Of a stretch of 64,000 nucleotides of DNA, positions 23,561 through 36,520 are shown one piece after another (positions within the stretch are counted from its first letter, which is position 1; each line of letters opens with the position of its first letter). The notes below the pieces were generated by a model. It was not told where the DNA came from. It saw only the letters and a program-made list of their open reading frames with translations, and made no database searches. The position numbers were made by a program, and so were the translations under genes. Source of the stretch: Arenicola marina (Eukaryota > Annelida > Polychaeta > Arenicolidae); contig OZ025253.1 of assembly GCA_964019135.1 (NCBI GenBank), positions 34,336,548-34,400,547 on the forward strand. The letters run 5' to 3'.

Positions 23561-24464
23561 GTTTTGTCAAGGCTTGAATGCCGAGAACCGACTATCTGCG
23601 CGATTTATGCGTGAAGAATCGAGTGGGTGCTAACATATTTTTGTTTGCTTTGCTCCAGACATAAAATCATAATAAAATTAAATATCAGATGTTCATTTCC
23701 CCATCATGGATGCCTCGATAAGACAGTTGGAATTGATGTATTTTGAGGCTAATAATAGATGTTTACATTTCTGCGACAATAGGGCTACCAAGCTCTTGGG
23801 GGTTCTATTTTTGGTTCGTGTAATTTTGACACCAACAAGAAAACACGTGCGCGCATGATCACGCTGGTGCCTTGCTACTGTGATGCGTGAAGGGCAGTCA
23901 TTGTAGTCAACGTTTGAGTGTTAGGAACCAGCTGGATGTACGGTTGAAGAACCGATCGAGAGGGTGTAAATTTTTTGTTTGTTTTTGCTTTGGTTATAAT
24001 AATATAGTTAAAGACAAGACATTGATCACTCCATAACATTGTGGTCGGTTAGAGCAGACTATCGGAGTCGTTGTATTTGAAAGAATATCATAGATGTTTA
24101 CGTTTCTGCGACAAACGGAGCACCATTGTCCCCGTCTACCCTATCCATTTTTACCATCAGGATTTTTACGTAACCGTAGATACCACAGACATGCGAGTCA
24201 TGATTAGTGCGTCATGTAGCATGGCAAATCCCAAACACATTAGATCGCCTGACACTGACAGTCACTCATGAAACAGCCGCATTCTGGTTTATCAACTGTC
24301 TAACCGTTCATATATTACATAAGTATTCTGGTAAAATGGTAAAAATTATACTTTAATGTTGCACACTGCCTGATGAATAATCCGGAGAACTCGGTTGGTC
24401 GCTCTGCAGCTTGAAGTTTCCTAACTTGCACATTCTGCCTCGCCATTTTTAAATGTCGGCCTCT
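23561..24464. other. Intergenic, nothing recognised
   Basis: This is AT-rich DNA with two short similar stretches mentioning ATAGATGTTTAC (about 23,755 and 24,090), suggesting a small internal duplication. No gene is supported. Confidence 0.3.
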
Positions 24465-25729
24465 TGCCTGACAGTGACAGTCACGCATGAAATAGTCGTA
24501 GATGTGGACTTATCAATTCTCTAACGCTCATATATTACATAAACCTACTCCCATGGTCATAACTCGGATATGTAGGCATTCAATATGTGAAATTTATTCT
24601 TCAATAATATCCAAATATAAAAATGTTTCTCCACTTGGTTCAATACAAATATTCGTTTAACATACCGCTGCACGTTCACCCGTTACCGGGTGGTTTGTTC
24701 AAAACGAATCCGTATGGATCGAGTGTCTCGAGATTGTAAATATCAGTTTACTTACATCTTAGGCCGTCACACAATGTCGCTGCTATCATAACGTAACCGT
24801 ACCAGTCAAAGACAATGATGGCCAGTACGAGCGCGAGAATTGGTCAGAAACAGCTAATATCGATGATGAACGGAGAATAAAATCTATATGTTGACAAGCA
24901 GAAATATCAAAAGCATCGACAAAAAACATTCAATGGTTTTATTTATTTTAATAAGCACCTTGATTTCCATCGAGTTCGTCATTAAAGTGCAGTGACGATA
25001 TAGTGACGAGTACCTTAATTTTACCTTAACCGTTCTACCGTATTCGCCGATTTTGCTATGAAATACGATCGTAACCCCTCTAATCCGACCTGCAAGTTAT
25101 CAATTTGCCATCCCAGCATATTTGACTGCAGTTTGTGCATATAGGTTATCTACATGCAAACAAAGCATGTGAACACTCTGCATGGTTATGCAACAATTTT
25201 GCGTCTTCAGTTATCGGGTAATTTTCTTTACGACAGTTAGCTACAGGACAGTAATGTATTTTGTAATACATATATGTGGTTAAATAAGGTATATGACTTA
25301 CATTGGATACGTAAAATGTTATTACTAGGCGACAATCACACCACGGACAGGGAGGCCAGTGCACAATGACTGCAATACTTCTGCCAGCCGATGCGTACAG
25401 TGTGCGAGGCCAGTGTTCACAATTCATCGCGGGACAGTTGTTTTCACGGTTGAATTCAAGAAGAAAGGCGATAGTTCAGTTGTCACCCGATGTATCCGTA
25501 TCCTCATACAGAGGACGGACAGCGCCTGGCTCCGTGTGGAGACCTTCATCGGACATCGCACCGTGGACTTCTTGTTTTAAGGCGTGTTGTTGATCGGCTC
25601 ATGTCCGTCAGCTGTGTCCTCAGGACCTCAAGTGGGACACTCAGCGTATTCCGCTCGGGTTCATTGCTCTTGACAACGATCAACGTGAGTTCTTGCAGAA
25701 TTCTAGTATATATCACCAACATCCAGTTC
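24465..25729. other. 3' flank of gene C
   Basis: This aligns with the 3' flanks of B and D, for example TATGTGAAATTTATTCTTC near 24,583 and CACCACGGACA near 25,340. No ORF is conserved across the copies. Confidence 0.5.
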
Positions 25730-26639
25730 TTAAGCAAAAACTTTCATAGGCAGGCAGGAGATCATGCTGGTTATAGGTACGGCTCCGGTTGTGCTCCACT
25801 TGGCCGCCAGCGTCAGTGTGTTAGCACAAATAGGTATAACACCCCCGTTATCGCCAACGAACAGCACTTCCTCTCCCAGCGACCACACACGGGTGTTTTG
25901 GTGAACAACCTGCTGACTCAGCGCTTCTAAGACATAACTGGATTCACCAGACATGTATCTGCACGCAATTCTTCCTCCCGTGTTCAAAGCAGCAAGTGTG
26001 AACACGTCGCCCCTCCACGATACCATCCTCACAGAAGCAACAGGATTCAGAAACGACGGAAAGACTGTCACCCCCGCTTCCCCCTTTGTTCCTGGTACGA
26101 CACACTCGAACCAGAAATATTTCTCCATATCCATGCTGCCGCCGGCTGATTGCAACGTTTGGCGGTCACTTCTTTGGCACGATAATGCCAAACACAAGAT
26201 TATTCTTCACCGGGCACCCGCCATGGCACCTCACGGAGAGTGGACAGCCAGCGATATCTTGTTCAGGATTCACAGCCATTAGTACCTCGTCGACTGAGAC
26301 TGTGACCGCCTCCTCCCACACTCCACTTGAGTGATGGAAGCGGACCACATCCAGACCCCGGGTGTGGCACCAGGTCTTGGCTATCAGCAGACATCCATCC
26401 TTACTGTACAGGATCCGGTCGAGACTTAGTGGCGATCCATCCACCACAAACTGTCTGTATTTATCGTATGCGTTCAGACGCTGTGACATGATCGAATACG
26501 TGATATCCCCAACCAGGAATAGGGGTCCCATTGCAAAGTGTCTCACATTAGTCCACTGTGGGTTTGCACGTGAAACGTCCAGGTAGCTGCTATTTCCATA
26601 GCGTGGCCCCGAGCCTGGTCCCGAGACATTGTGTATCAC
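25730..26639 (-). pseudogene. Gene C exon 3: frameshifted C-terminal domain
   Basis: The exon starts after CCTGCCAG at 26,639 and is open to about 26,190, where AATGCCAAACAC has one A more than gene D. The remainder is open in another frame to 25,730. Relative to D it has 4 extra codons near the start and lacks 10 codons near the end (after GGVIPICA). The 910-bp length equals 927+12-30+1. Confidence 0.75.
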
Positions 26640-26921
26640 CTGGCAGGATTAATAACGATATAGTTCTACACAATTATATACCCTTTCATAACTGTATACA
26701 TATATACATGTGAAAATTTAGTGCATAAACATATTAGGTACCATTACAAGTCATTACAAGGTCATTACCAGACGAATTGTCAATCCAAACTTTTAGGGGT
26801 TTTCCTGAACATGTTAACTCTAAATTATAAACGTGGCAGCAACAAATACAGTTTGCATTCATACATGGCAACTTATATGATGTTCCGCAAGCAGTGAGGA
26901 CTCCAGTATAAGTATACGTAC

Positions 26922-27786
26922 CTTTCGCTCTTTAGAATTTCTGGGCTTGAAAGAGATGGGGTATTTTTGCATCATCGCTTTCAGACTTAGCGAATCAGAC
27001 GCCCGTCCCACAGCATACAGTACGAGTCTCCAGCAATCCTGGGCGTGCATCATCAGCGCAAAGTCCATATGATCACACAGCGTGCTCACCTCTACCAGAC
27101 CCAGACGCACTGACGTCAGAATTTCGCGCACGTGTTCGAGTCGCGTCTCGTCTCGCCGCAGCCAGGCCAGCGCCGCCAGGAAGACGACATCCTCCGAGCT
27201 GGCCGCCAACTCGTCGTGGCGCAACACAGTCAACATGGCGTCCAGCTGCATCCCGTCCAGGAAGTCAGGGGTCAGACACAGCTCGTCAAAGCTGCGCAGG
27301 ATTCCATCAATAGCGACGTCGTATATGTCCGTCATTTTGTATTTGCGGGCCTGGTTAAGCAGGCGGACCAGCTGCGACCCCCGCACGGTGTCGATGACCG
27401 GGGCCAGCCGTGTGCTGCAGTACGTGTCTAGCAGCGACACCACGCCGTCCATCTGGAGACAGCGCGCCGTCAGGTACACCACACACAGGTTCTCCGGGGT
27501 CACCGCCAGGTCACCGTCGTAGATCCATCGCCGCAGGACGTTAAATCCCTCGGCCGATACCGTCCCCCCTTCCAAGCTGAATTTCCCCGTGTCACCACTT
27601 CCAGAACTTATCACTCGACGGAAGTAGCTGCTCCAGCCAATCAGCGCCGGCTTATGACACGGGAACACGTAACCATGGACGATAACCCGGATGTCAGGCG
27701 TGACCTTAGAGAATCCGGCGTACACGGCCATCACAGTCTCCCCGTAGAGGGCGCTCAGGAGCCGGGGACCGGACTGCTTGGTTTCG
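26922..27786 (-). pseudogene. Gene C exon 2: open second BTB-BACK module with lost acceptor
   Basis: The 865-bp exon matches the length of B and D and has no stop. BTB2 (PDIRVIVHGYVFPCHKPALI) and BACK2 (AMLTVLRHDELAASSEDVVF) are complete and the donor GTACGT is intact. The base pair before the exon is AC instead of AG. Type-2 residues MDGVVSLLD and RLAPVIDTVRG match gene A. Confidence 0.75.
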
Positions 27787-27911
27787 GTGTAAATATGAAC
27801 TGATTTTTTATGACAGTATCGGTTGTATCCCAATATTAGCAACGCCATTCTAAGTTTAGCCATTGCCATCGTGCACACTCCTGAGAGTCAGAGTTTATAA
27901 TTACAGACGAG

Positions 27912-30900
27912 TGTGGGGACGTTTGTCGGGTAGGACGCGTGGAGGACTGGACAGGGACGTTTGTTGGGTGGGACGGGTGGAGGGCTGGATGAGGACGTTC
28001 GTTGGGTTGGACGGGTGGAGGACTGGACAGGGACGTTTTTTTGGGTGGGACGGGTGGAGGGCTAGATGGGGACGTGCGTTGGGTTGGACGGGTGGAGGAC
28101 TGGACAGGGACGTTTGTTGGGTGGGACGGTTGGAAGGCTAGATGGGGACGTTTGTTGGGTAGGACGGGTGGAGGACTGGATGGGGACGTTTGTTAGGTGG
28201 GACGGGTGGAGGGCCACGTTGGGACGTTTGCTTAGTTGGACGGGTGGAGGGCTAGATGGGGACGTTTGTTGGGTAGGACGGGTGGAGGGCTAGATTGGGA
28301 CGTTTGTTGGGTGGGACGGGTGGAGGGCCGCGTGGGAACGTTTGTTGGGTGGGACGGGTGGATGGCTAGAAGGGGACGTTTGTTGGGTGGGACGGGTGGA
28401 GGGCTAGATGGGGACGTTTGTTGGGTGGGACGGGTAGAGGGCTAGATGGGGACGTTTGTTGGGTGGGACGGGTGGAGGGCTAGATGGGGACGTTTGTTGG
28501 GTGGGACGGGTGGAGGGCCACGTTGGGACGTTTGCTTGGTTGGACGGGTGGAGGGCTAGATGGGGACGTTTGTGGGTGGGATGGGTGGAGGGCTAGAGGG
28601 GGACGTTTGTTGGGTGGGACGGGTGGAGGGCAGCGTTGGGACGTTTGTTGGGTGGGACGGGTGGATCACAGCATTAGGAGGGACGGGTGGAGGACATCAT
28701 TGGGACGTTTGTTGGGTGGGACGGGTGAAGGGCTAGATGGGGACGTTTGCTGGGTGGGACGGGTGGAGGGCTGAATGGGGACGTTTGTTGGGTAGGACGG
28801 GTGGAGGACAGCATTGGGACGTTTGTTGGGTGGGACGGGTGGAGGACAGCGTGTGGACGTTTGTTTGGTGGGACGGGTGGAGGGCTAGATGGGGACGTTT
28901 GTTTGGTGGGACGAGTGGAGGGCTAGATGGGGACGTTTGTTGGGTGGGACGGGTGGAGGGCAGCGTTGGGACGTTTGTTGGGTGGGACGGGTGGAGGACA
29001 GCATTGGGAAGTTTGTTGGGTGGGACGGGTGGAGCACAGCATTGGGAGGGACGGGTGGAGGGCTAATGGGGACGTTTGTTGTGTGGGACGGGTGGAGGAC
29101 GGGATGGGGACGTTTGTTTGGTAGGACGGGTGGAGGGCTAGATGGGGACGTTTGTTGGGTGGGACGGGTGGAGGGCTAGATGGGGACGTTTGTTGGGTGT
29201 GACGGGTGGAGGGCTAGATGGGGAGGTTTGTTGGGTGGGACGGGTGGAGGGCTAGATGGGGACGTTTGTTGGGTGGGACGGGTGGAGGGCTAGATGGGGA
29301 CGTTTGTTGGGTGGGACGGGTGGAGGGCCACGTGGGGACGTTTGTTGGGTGGGACGGGTGGAGGGCTAGATGGGGACGTTTGTTTGGTGGGACAGGTGGA
29401 GGGCTAGACGGGGACGTTTGTTGGGTGGGACGGGTGGATCACAGCATTGGGAGGGACGGGTGGAGGACAGCATTGGGACGTTTGTTGGGTGGGACGGGTG
29501 GATCACAGCATTGGGAGGGACGGGTGGAGGACAGCATTGGGGCGTTTGTTGGGTGGGACGGGTGAAGGGCTAGATGGGGACGTTTGTTGGGTGGGACGGG
29601 TGGAGGGCTGAATGGGGACGTTTGTTGGGTAGGACGGGTGGAGGACAGCTTTGGGACGTTTGTTGGGTGGGACGGGTGGAGGACAGCGTGTGGACGTTTG
29701 TTTGGTGGGACGGGTGGAGGGCTAGATGGGGACGTTTGTTTGGTGGGACGGGTGGAGGGCTAGATGGGGACGTTTGTTGGGTGGGACGGGTGGATGGCAG
29801 CGTTGGGACGTTTGTTGGGTTGGACGGGTGGAGGACAGCATTGGGACGTTTGTTGGGTGGGACGGGTGGAGCACAGCATTGGGAGGGACGGGTGGAGGGC
29901 TAATGGGGACGTTTGTTGGGTGGGACGGGTGGAGGACTGGATGGGGACGTTTGTTGGGTGGGACGGGTGGAGGGCTAGATGGGAGGTTTGTTGGGTGGGA
30001 CGGGTGGAGGGCTAGATGGGGACGTTTGTTGGGTGGGACGGGTGGAGGGCTAGATGGGGACGTTTGTTGGGTGGGACGGGTGGAGGGCCACGTGGGGACG
30101 TTTGTTGGGTGGGACGGCTGGAGGACTGGATGGGGACGTTTGTTTGGTGGGACGGGTGGAGGGCTAGATGGGGACGTTTGTTGGGTGGGACGGGTGGAGG
30201 GCTAGATGGGGACGTTTGTTGGGTGTGACGGGTGGAGGGCTAGATGGGGACGTTTGTTGGGTGGGACGGGTGGAGGGGTAGATGGGGAGGTTTGTTGGGT
30301 GGGACGGGTGGAGGGGTAGATGGGGACGTTTGTTGGGTGGGACGGGTGGAGGGCTAGATGGGGACGTTTTTTGGGTGTGACGGGTGGAGGGCTAGATGGG
30401 GAGGTTTGTTGGGTGGGACGGGTGGAGGGGTAGACGGGGACGTTTGTTGGGTGGGACGGGTGGAGGGCCACGTGGGGACGTTTGTTGGGTGGGACGGCTG
30501 GAGGGCTAGATGGGGACGTTTGTTTGGTGGGACAGGTGGAGGGCTAGACGGGGACGTTTGTTGGGTGGGACGGGTGGAGGGCTAGATGGGGACGTTTGTT
30601 GGGTGTGACGGGTGGAGGGCAAGATGGGGAGGTTTGTTGGGTGGGACGGGTGGAGGGCTAGATGGGGACGTTTGTTGGGTGGGACGGGTGGAGGGCTAGA
30701 TGGGGAGGTTTGTTGGGTGGGACGGGTGGAGGGCTAGATGGGGACGTTTGTTGGGTGGGACGGGTGGAGGGCTAGATGGGGACGTTTGTTGGGTGGGACG
30801 GGTGGAGGGCCACGTGGGGACGTTTGTTGGGTGGGACGGCTGGAGGGCAAGATGGGGACGTTTGTTTGGTGGGATAGGTGGAGGGCTAGACGGGGACGTT

Positions 30901-33900
30901 TGTTGGGTGGGACGGGTGGATCACAGCATTGGGAGGGACGGGTGGAGGACAGCATTGGGACGTTTGTTGGGTGGGACGGGTGGATCACAGCATTGGGAGG
31001 GACGGGTGGAGGACAGCATTGGGACGTTTGTTGGGTGGGACGGGTGAAGGGCTAGATGGGGACGTTTGTTGGGTGGGACGGGTGGAGGGCTGAATGGGGA
31101 CGTTTGTTGGGTAGGACGGGTGGAGGACAGCTTTGGGACGTTTGTTGGGTGGGACGGGTGGAGGACAGCGTGTGGATGTTTGTTTGGTGGGACGGGTGGA
31201 GGGCTAGATGGGGACGTTTTTTTGGTGGGACGGGTGGAGGGCTAGATGGGGACGTTTGTAGGGTGGGACGGGTGGAGGGCAGCGTTGGGACGTTTGTTGG
31301 GTGGGACGGGTGGAGGACAGCATTGGGAGGTTTGTTTGGTGTGACGGGTGGAGGACTGGATGGGGACGTTTGTTGGGTGGGACGGGTGGAGGGCTAGATG
31401 GGGAGGTTTGTTTGATGTGACGGGTGGAGGGCTAGATGGGGACGTTTGTTGGGTGGGACGGGTGGAGGGCTAGATGGGGACGTTTGTTGGGTGGGACGGG
31501 TGGAGGGCTAGATGGGGAGGTTTGTTTGGTGTGACGGGTGGAGGGCTAGATGGGGACGTTTGTTTGGTGGGACGGGTGGAGGGCTAGATGGGGAGGTTTG
31601 TTTGGTGGGACGGGTGGAGGGCTAGATGGGGAGGTTTGTTTGGTGTGACGGGTGGAGGGCTAGATGGGGACGTTTGTTTGGTGGGACAGGTGGAGGGCTA
31701 GACGGGGACGTTTGTTGGGTGGGACGGGTGGAGGGCTAGATGGGGACGTTTGTTGGGTGTGACGGGTGGAGGGCAAGATGGGGAGGTTTGTTGGGTGGGA
31801 CGGGTGGAGGGCTAGATGTGGACGTTTGTTGGGTGGGACGGGTGGAGGGCTAGATGGGGAGGTTTGTTGGGTGGGACGGGTGGAGGGCTAGATGGGGACG
31901 TTTGTTGGGTGGGACGGGTGGAGGGCTAGATGGGGACGTTTGTTGGGTGGGACGGGTGGAGGGCCACGTGGGGACGTTTGTTGGGTGGGACGGCTGGAGG
32001 GCTAGATGGGGACGTTTGTTTGGTGGGACAGGTGGAGGGCTAGATGGGGACGTTTTTTGGGTGGGACGGGTGGATCACAGCATTGGGAGGGACGGGTGGA
32101 GGACAGCATTGGGACGTTTGTTGGGTGGGACGGGTGGATCACAGCATTGGGATGGACGGGTCTAGGACAGCATTGGGACGTTTGTTGGGTGGGACGGGTG
32201 AAGGGCTAGATGGGGACGTTTGTTGGGTGGGACGGGTGGAGGGCTGAATGGGAACGTTTGTTGGGTAGGAAGGGTGGAGGACAGCTTTGGGACGTTTGTT
32301 GGGTGGGACGGGTGGAGGACAGCGTGTGGATGTTTGTTTGGTGGGACGGGTGGAGGGCTAGATGGGGACGTTTTTTTGGTGGGACGGGTGGAGGGCTAGA
32401 TGGGGACGTTTGTAGGGTGGGACGGGTGGAGGGCAGCGTTGGGACGTTTGTTGGGTGGGACGGGTGGAGGACAGCATTGGGACGTTTGTTGGGTGAGACG
32501 GGTGGAGCACAGCATTGGGAGGGACGGGTGGAGGGCTAATGGGGACGTTTGTTGGGTGGGACGGGTGGAGGACTGGATGGGGACGTTTTTTTGGTGGGAC
32601 GGGTGGAGGGCTGAATGGGGACGTTTGTTGGGTAGGACGGGTGGAGGACAGCGTTGGGACGTTTGTTGGGTGGGACGGGTGGAGGACAGCATTGAGACGT
32701 TTGTTGGGTGAGACGGGTGGAGCACAGCATTGGGAGGGACGGGTGGAGGGCTAATGGGGACGTTTGTTGGGTGGGACGGGTGGAGGACTGGATGGGGACG
32801 TTTGTTTGGTGGGACGGGTGGAGGGCTAGATGGGGACGTTTATTGGGTGGGACGGGTGGAGGGCTAGATGGGGACGTTTGTTGGGTGGGACGGGTGGAGG
32901 GCTAGATGGGGAGGTTTGTTGGGTGGGACGGGTGGAGGGCTAGATGGGGACGTTTGTTGGGTGGGACGGGTGGAGGGCTAGATGGGGACGTTTGTTGGGT
33001 GTGACGGGTGGAGGGCTAGATGGGGAGGTTTGTTGGGTGGGACGGGTGGAGGGCTAGATGGGGAGGTTTGTTGGGTGGGACGGGTGGAGGGCTAGATGGG
33101 GAGGTTTGTTGGGTGGGACGGGTGGAGGGCTAGATGGGGAGGTTTGTTTGGTGTGACGGGTGGAGGACTGGATGGGGACGTTTGTTGGGTGGGACGGGTG
33201 GAGGGCTAGATGGGGAGGTTTGTTTGGTGTGACGGGTGGAGGGCTAGATGGGGAGGTTTGTTTGGTGGGACGGGTGGAGGGCTAGATGGGGAGGTTTGTT
33301 GGGTGGGACGGGTGGAGGGCTAGATGGGGAGGTTTGTTTGGTGTGACGGGTGGAGGGCTAGATGGGGACGTTTGTTTGGTGGGACGGGTGGAGGGCTAGA
33401 TGGGGAGGTTTGTTTGGTGGGACGGGTGGAGGGCTAGATGGGGAGGTTTGTTTGGTGTGACGGGTGGAGGGCTAGATGGGGAGGTTTGTTTGGTGTGACG
33501 GGTGGAGGGCCAGATGGGGACGTTTGTTGGGTGGGACGGGTGGAGGGCTAGATGGGGAGGTTTGCTGGGTGGGACGGGTGGAGGGCTAGATGGGGAGGTT
33601 TGTTGGGTGGGACGGGTGGAGGGCTAGATGGGGAGGTTTGTTTGGTGTGACGGGTGGAGGGCTAGATGGGGAGGTTTGTTTGGTGTGACGGGTGGAGGGC
33701 TAGATGGGGAGGTTTGTTGGGTGGGACGGGTGGAGGGCTAGATGGGGAGGTTTGTTGGGTGGGACGGGTGGAGGGCTAGATGGGGAGGTTTGTTGGGTGG
33801 GACGGGTGGAGGGCTAGATGGGGAGGTTTGTTGGGTGGGACGGGTGGAGGGCTAGATGGGGAGGTTTGTTTGGTGTGACGGGTGGAGGGCTAGATGGGGA

Positions 33901-36520
33901 CGTTTGTTGGGTGGGACGGGTGGAGGGCTAGATGGGGAGGTTTGTTTGGTGTGACGGGTGGAGGGCTAGATGGGGACGTTTGTTGGGTGGGAAGGGTGGA
34001 GGGCTAGATGGGGAGGTTTGTTGGGTGGGACGGGTGGAGGCCTAGATGGGGAGATTTGTTTGGTGTGACGGGTGGAGGGCTAGATGGGGACGTTTGTTGG
34101 GTGGGACGGGTGGAGGGCTAGATGGGGACGTTTGTTGGGTGGGACGGGTGGAGGGCTAGATGGGGACGTTTGTTGGGTGGGGCGGGTGGAGGGCCACGTT
34201 GGGACGTTTGTTGGGTGGGACGGGTGGAGAGCTAGATGGGGACGTTTGTTTGGTGGGACAGGTGGAGTGCTAGACGGGGACGTTTGTTGGGTGGGACGGG
34301 TGGAGGACTGGATGGGGACGTTTGTTGGGTGGGACGGGTGGAGGACAGCATTGGGACGTTTGTTGGGTGGGACGGGTGGAGGGCTAGATGGGGACGTTTG
34401 TTTGGTGGGACGGGTGGAGGGCTAGATGGGGACGTTTGTTGGGTGGGACGGGTGGATGGCAGCGTTGGGACGTTTGTTGAGTTGGTCGGGTGGAGGACAG
34501 CATTGGGACGTTTGTTGGGTGGGACGGGTGGAGCACAGCATTGGGAGGGACGGGTGGAGGGCTAATAGGGACGTTTGTTGGGTGGGACGGGTGGAGGACT
34601 GGATGGGGACGTTTGTTGGGTAGGACGGGTGGAGGGCTAGATGGGGAGGTTTGTTTGGTGTGACGGGCGGAGGGCTAGATGGGGACGTTTGTTGGGTGGG
34701 ACGGGTGGAGGGCAAGATGGGGAGGTTTGTTGGGTGGGACGGGTGGAGGGCTAGATGGGGACGTTTGTTGGGTGGGACGGGTGGAGGGCTAGATGGGGAC
34801 GTTTGTTGGGTGGGACGGGTGGAGGGCTAGATGGGGACGTTTGTTGGGTGGGACGGGTGGAGGGCCACGTTGGGACATTTGTTGGGTGGGACGGGTGGAG
34901 AGCTAGATGGGGACGTTTGTTTGGTGGGACGGGTGGAGGACTAGATGGGGACGTTTGTTTGGTGGGACGGGTGGAGGGCTAGATGGGGACGTTTGTTGGG
35001 TGGGACGGGTGGATGGCAGCGTTGGGACGTTTGTTGGGTGTGACGGGTGGAGGACAGCATTGGGACGTTTGTTGGGTGGGACGGGTGGAGCACAGCATTG
35101 GGAGGGACGGGTGGAGGGCTAATGGGAACGTTTGTTGGGTGGGACGGGTGGAGGACTGGATGGGGACGTTTGTTGGGTGGGACGGGTGGAGGGCTAGATG
35201 GGAGGTTTGTTGGGTGGGACGGGCGGAGGGCTAGATGGGGACGTTTGTTGGGTGGGACGGGTGGAGGGCTAGATGGGAGGTTTGTTGGTTGGGACGGGTG
35301 GAGGGCTAGATGGGGACGTTTGTTGGGTGGGACGGGTGGAGGGCTAGATGGGGACGTTTGTTTGGTGTGACGGGTGGAGGGCTAGACGGGGACGTTTGTT
35401 GGGTGGGACGGGTGGAGGGCTAGATGGGAGGTTTGTTGGGTGGGACGGGTGGAGGGCTAGATGGGGACGTTTGCTTGGTGTGACGGGTGGAGGGCTAGAT
35501 GGGGACGTTTGTTTGGTGGGACGGGTGGAGGGCTAGACGGGGACGTTTGTTGGGTGGGACGGGTGGAGGGCTAGATGGGAGGTTTGTTGGGTGGGACGGG
35601 TGGAGGGCTAGACGGGGACGTTTGTTGGATGGGACGGGTGGAGGGCCACGTGGGGACGTTTGTTGGGTGTGACGGGTGGAGGGCTAGATGGGGACGTTTG
35701 TTTGGTGGGACAGGTGGAGGGCTAGTCGGGGACGTTTGTTGGGTGGGACGGGTGGATCACAGCATTGGGAGGGACGGGTGGAGGACAGCATTGGGACGTT
35801 TGTGGGGTGGGACGGGTGGATCACAGCATTGGGAGGGACGGGTGGAGGACAGCATTGGGACGTTTGTTGGGTGGGACGGGTGGATCACAGCATTAGGAGG
35901 GACGGGTGGAGGACAGCATTGGGACGTTTGTTGAGTGGGACGGGTGAAGGGCTAGATGGGGACGTTTGTTGGGTGGGACGGGTGGAGGGCTGAATGGGGA
36001 CATTTGTTGGGTAGGACGGGTGGCGGACAGCATTGGGACGTTTGTTGGGTGGGACGGGTGGAGGACAGCGTGTGGACGTTTGTTTGGTGTGACGGGTGGA
36101 GGGTTAGATGGGGACGTTTGTTTGGTGGGACGGGTGGAGGGCTAGATGGGGACGTTTGTTGGGTGGGACGGGTGGAGGGCCGCGTTGGGACGTTTGTTGG
36201 GTGGGACGGGTGGAGGACAGCATTGGGACGTTTGTTGGGTGGGACGGGTGGAGCACAGCATTGGGAGGGACGGGTGGAGGGCTAATGGGGACGTTTGTTG
36301 GGTGGGACGGGTGGAGGACTGGATGGGGACGTTTGTTTGGTGGGACGGATGGAGGGCTAGATGGGGACGTTTGTTGGGTGGGACGGGTGGAGGGCTAGAT
36401 GGGGACGTTTGTTGGGTGGGACGGGTGGAGGGCCACGTGGGGACGTTTGTTGGGTGGGACGGGTGGAGGACTGGATGGGGACGTTTGTTGGGTGGGACGG
36501 GTGGAGGGCCATGGATGGGA
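27912..36520. repeat. 8.6-kb G-rich minisatellite, 38-bp unit, in gene C intron 1
   Basis: About 225 tandem units of 38 bp lie here. Each contains GGGTGGGACGGGTGGAGGG plus GGGGACGTTTGTT, with almost no C on the plus strand. Variants include a shortened unit of about 26 bp with GGTGGATCACAGCATTGGG, and units with CACGTGGGGACG, GACTGGATG or GAGGTTTGTTTGGTGTG. Since 38 is not a multiple of 3, any frame cycles through all three registers over 114 bp and meets a TAG, so the many short frames here are artefacts. Every full unit has four G3 runs with loops of 1, 2 and 4 bases, a G-quadruplex pattern. The G-rich strand is the template strand of gene C. Confidence 0.95.

Noticed and set aside
27912..36520. 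Dozens of 60-170 codon frames in the minisatellite, repeating MGTFVGWDGW on the plus strand and proline-rich peptides on the minus strand
   Set aside because: The unit is 38 bp, so the frames shift every unit and close at the TAG in GGCTAG. They are by-products of the repeat and none has a promoter, splice signal or domain.
27912..36520. CRISPR array
   Set aside because: Units abut with no unique spacers and the context is a eukaryotic intron.
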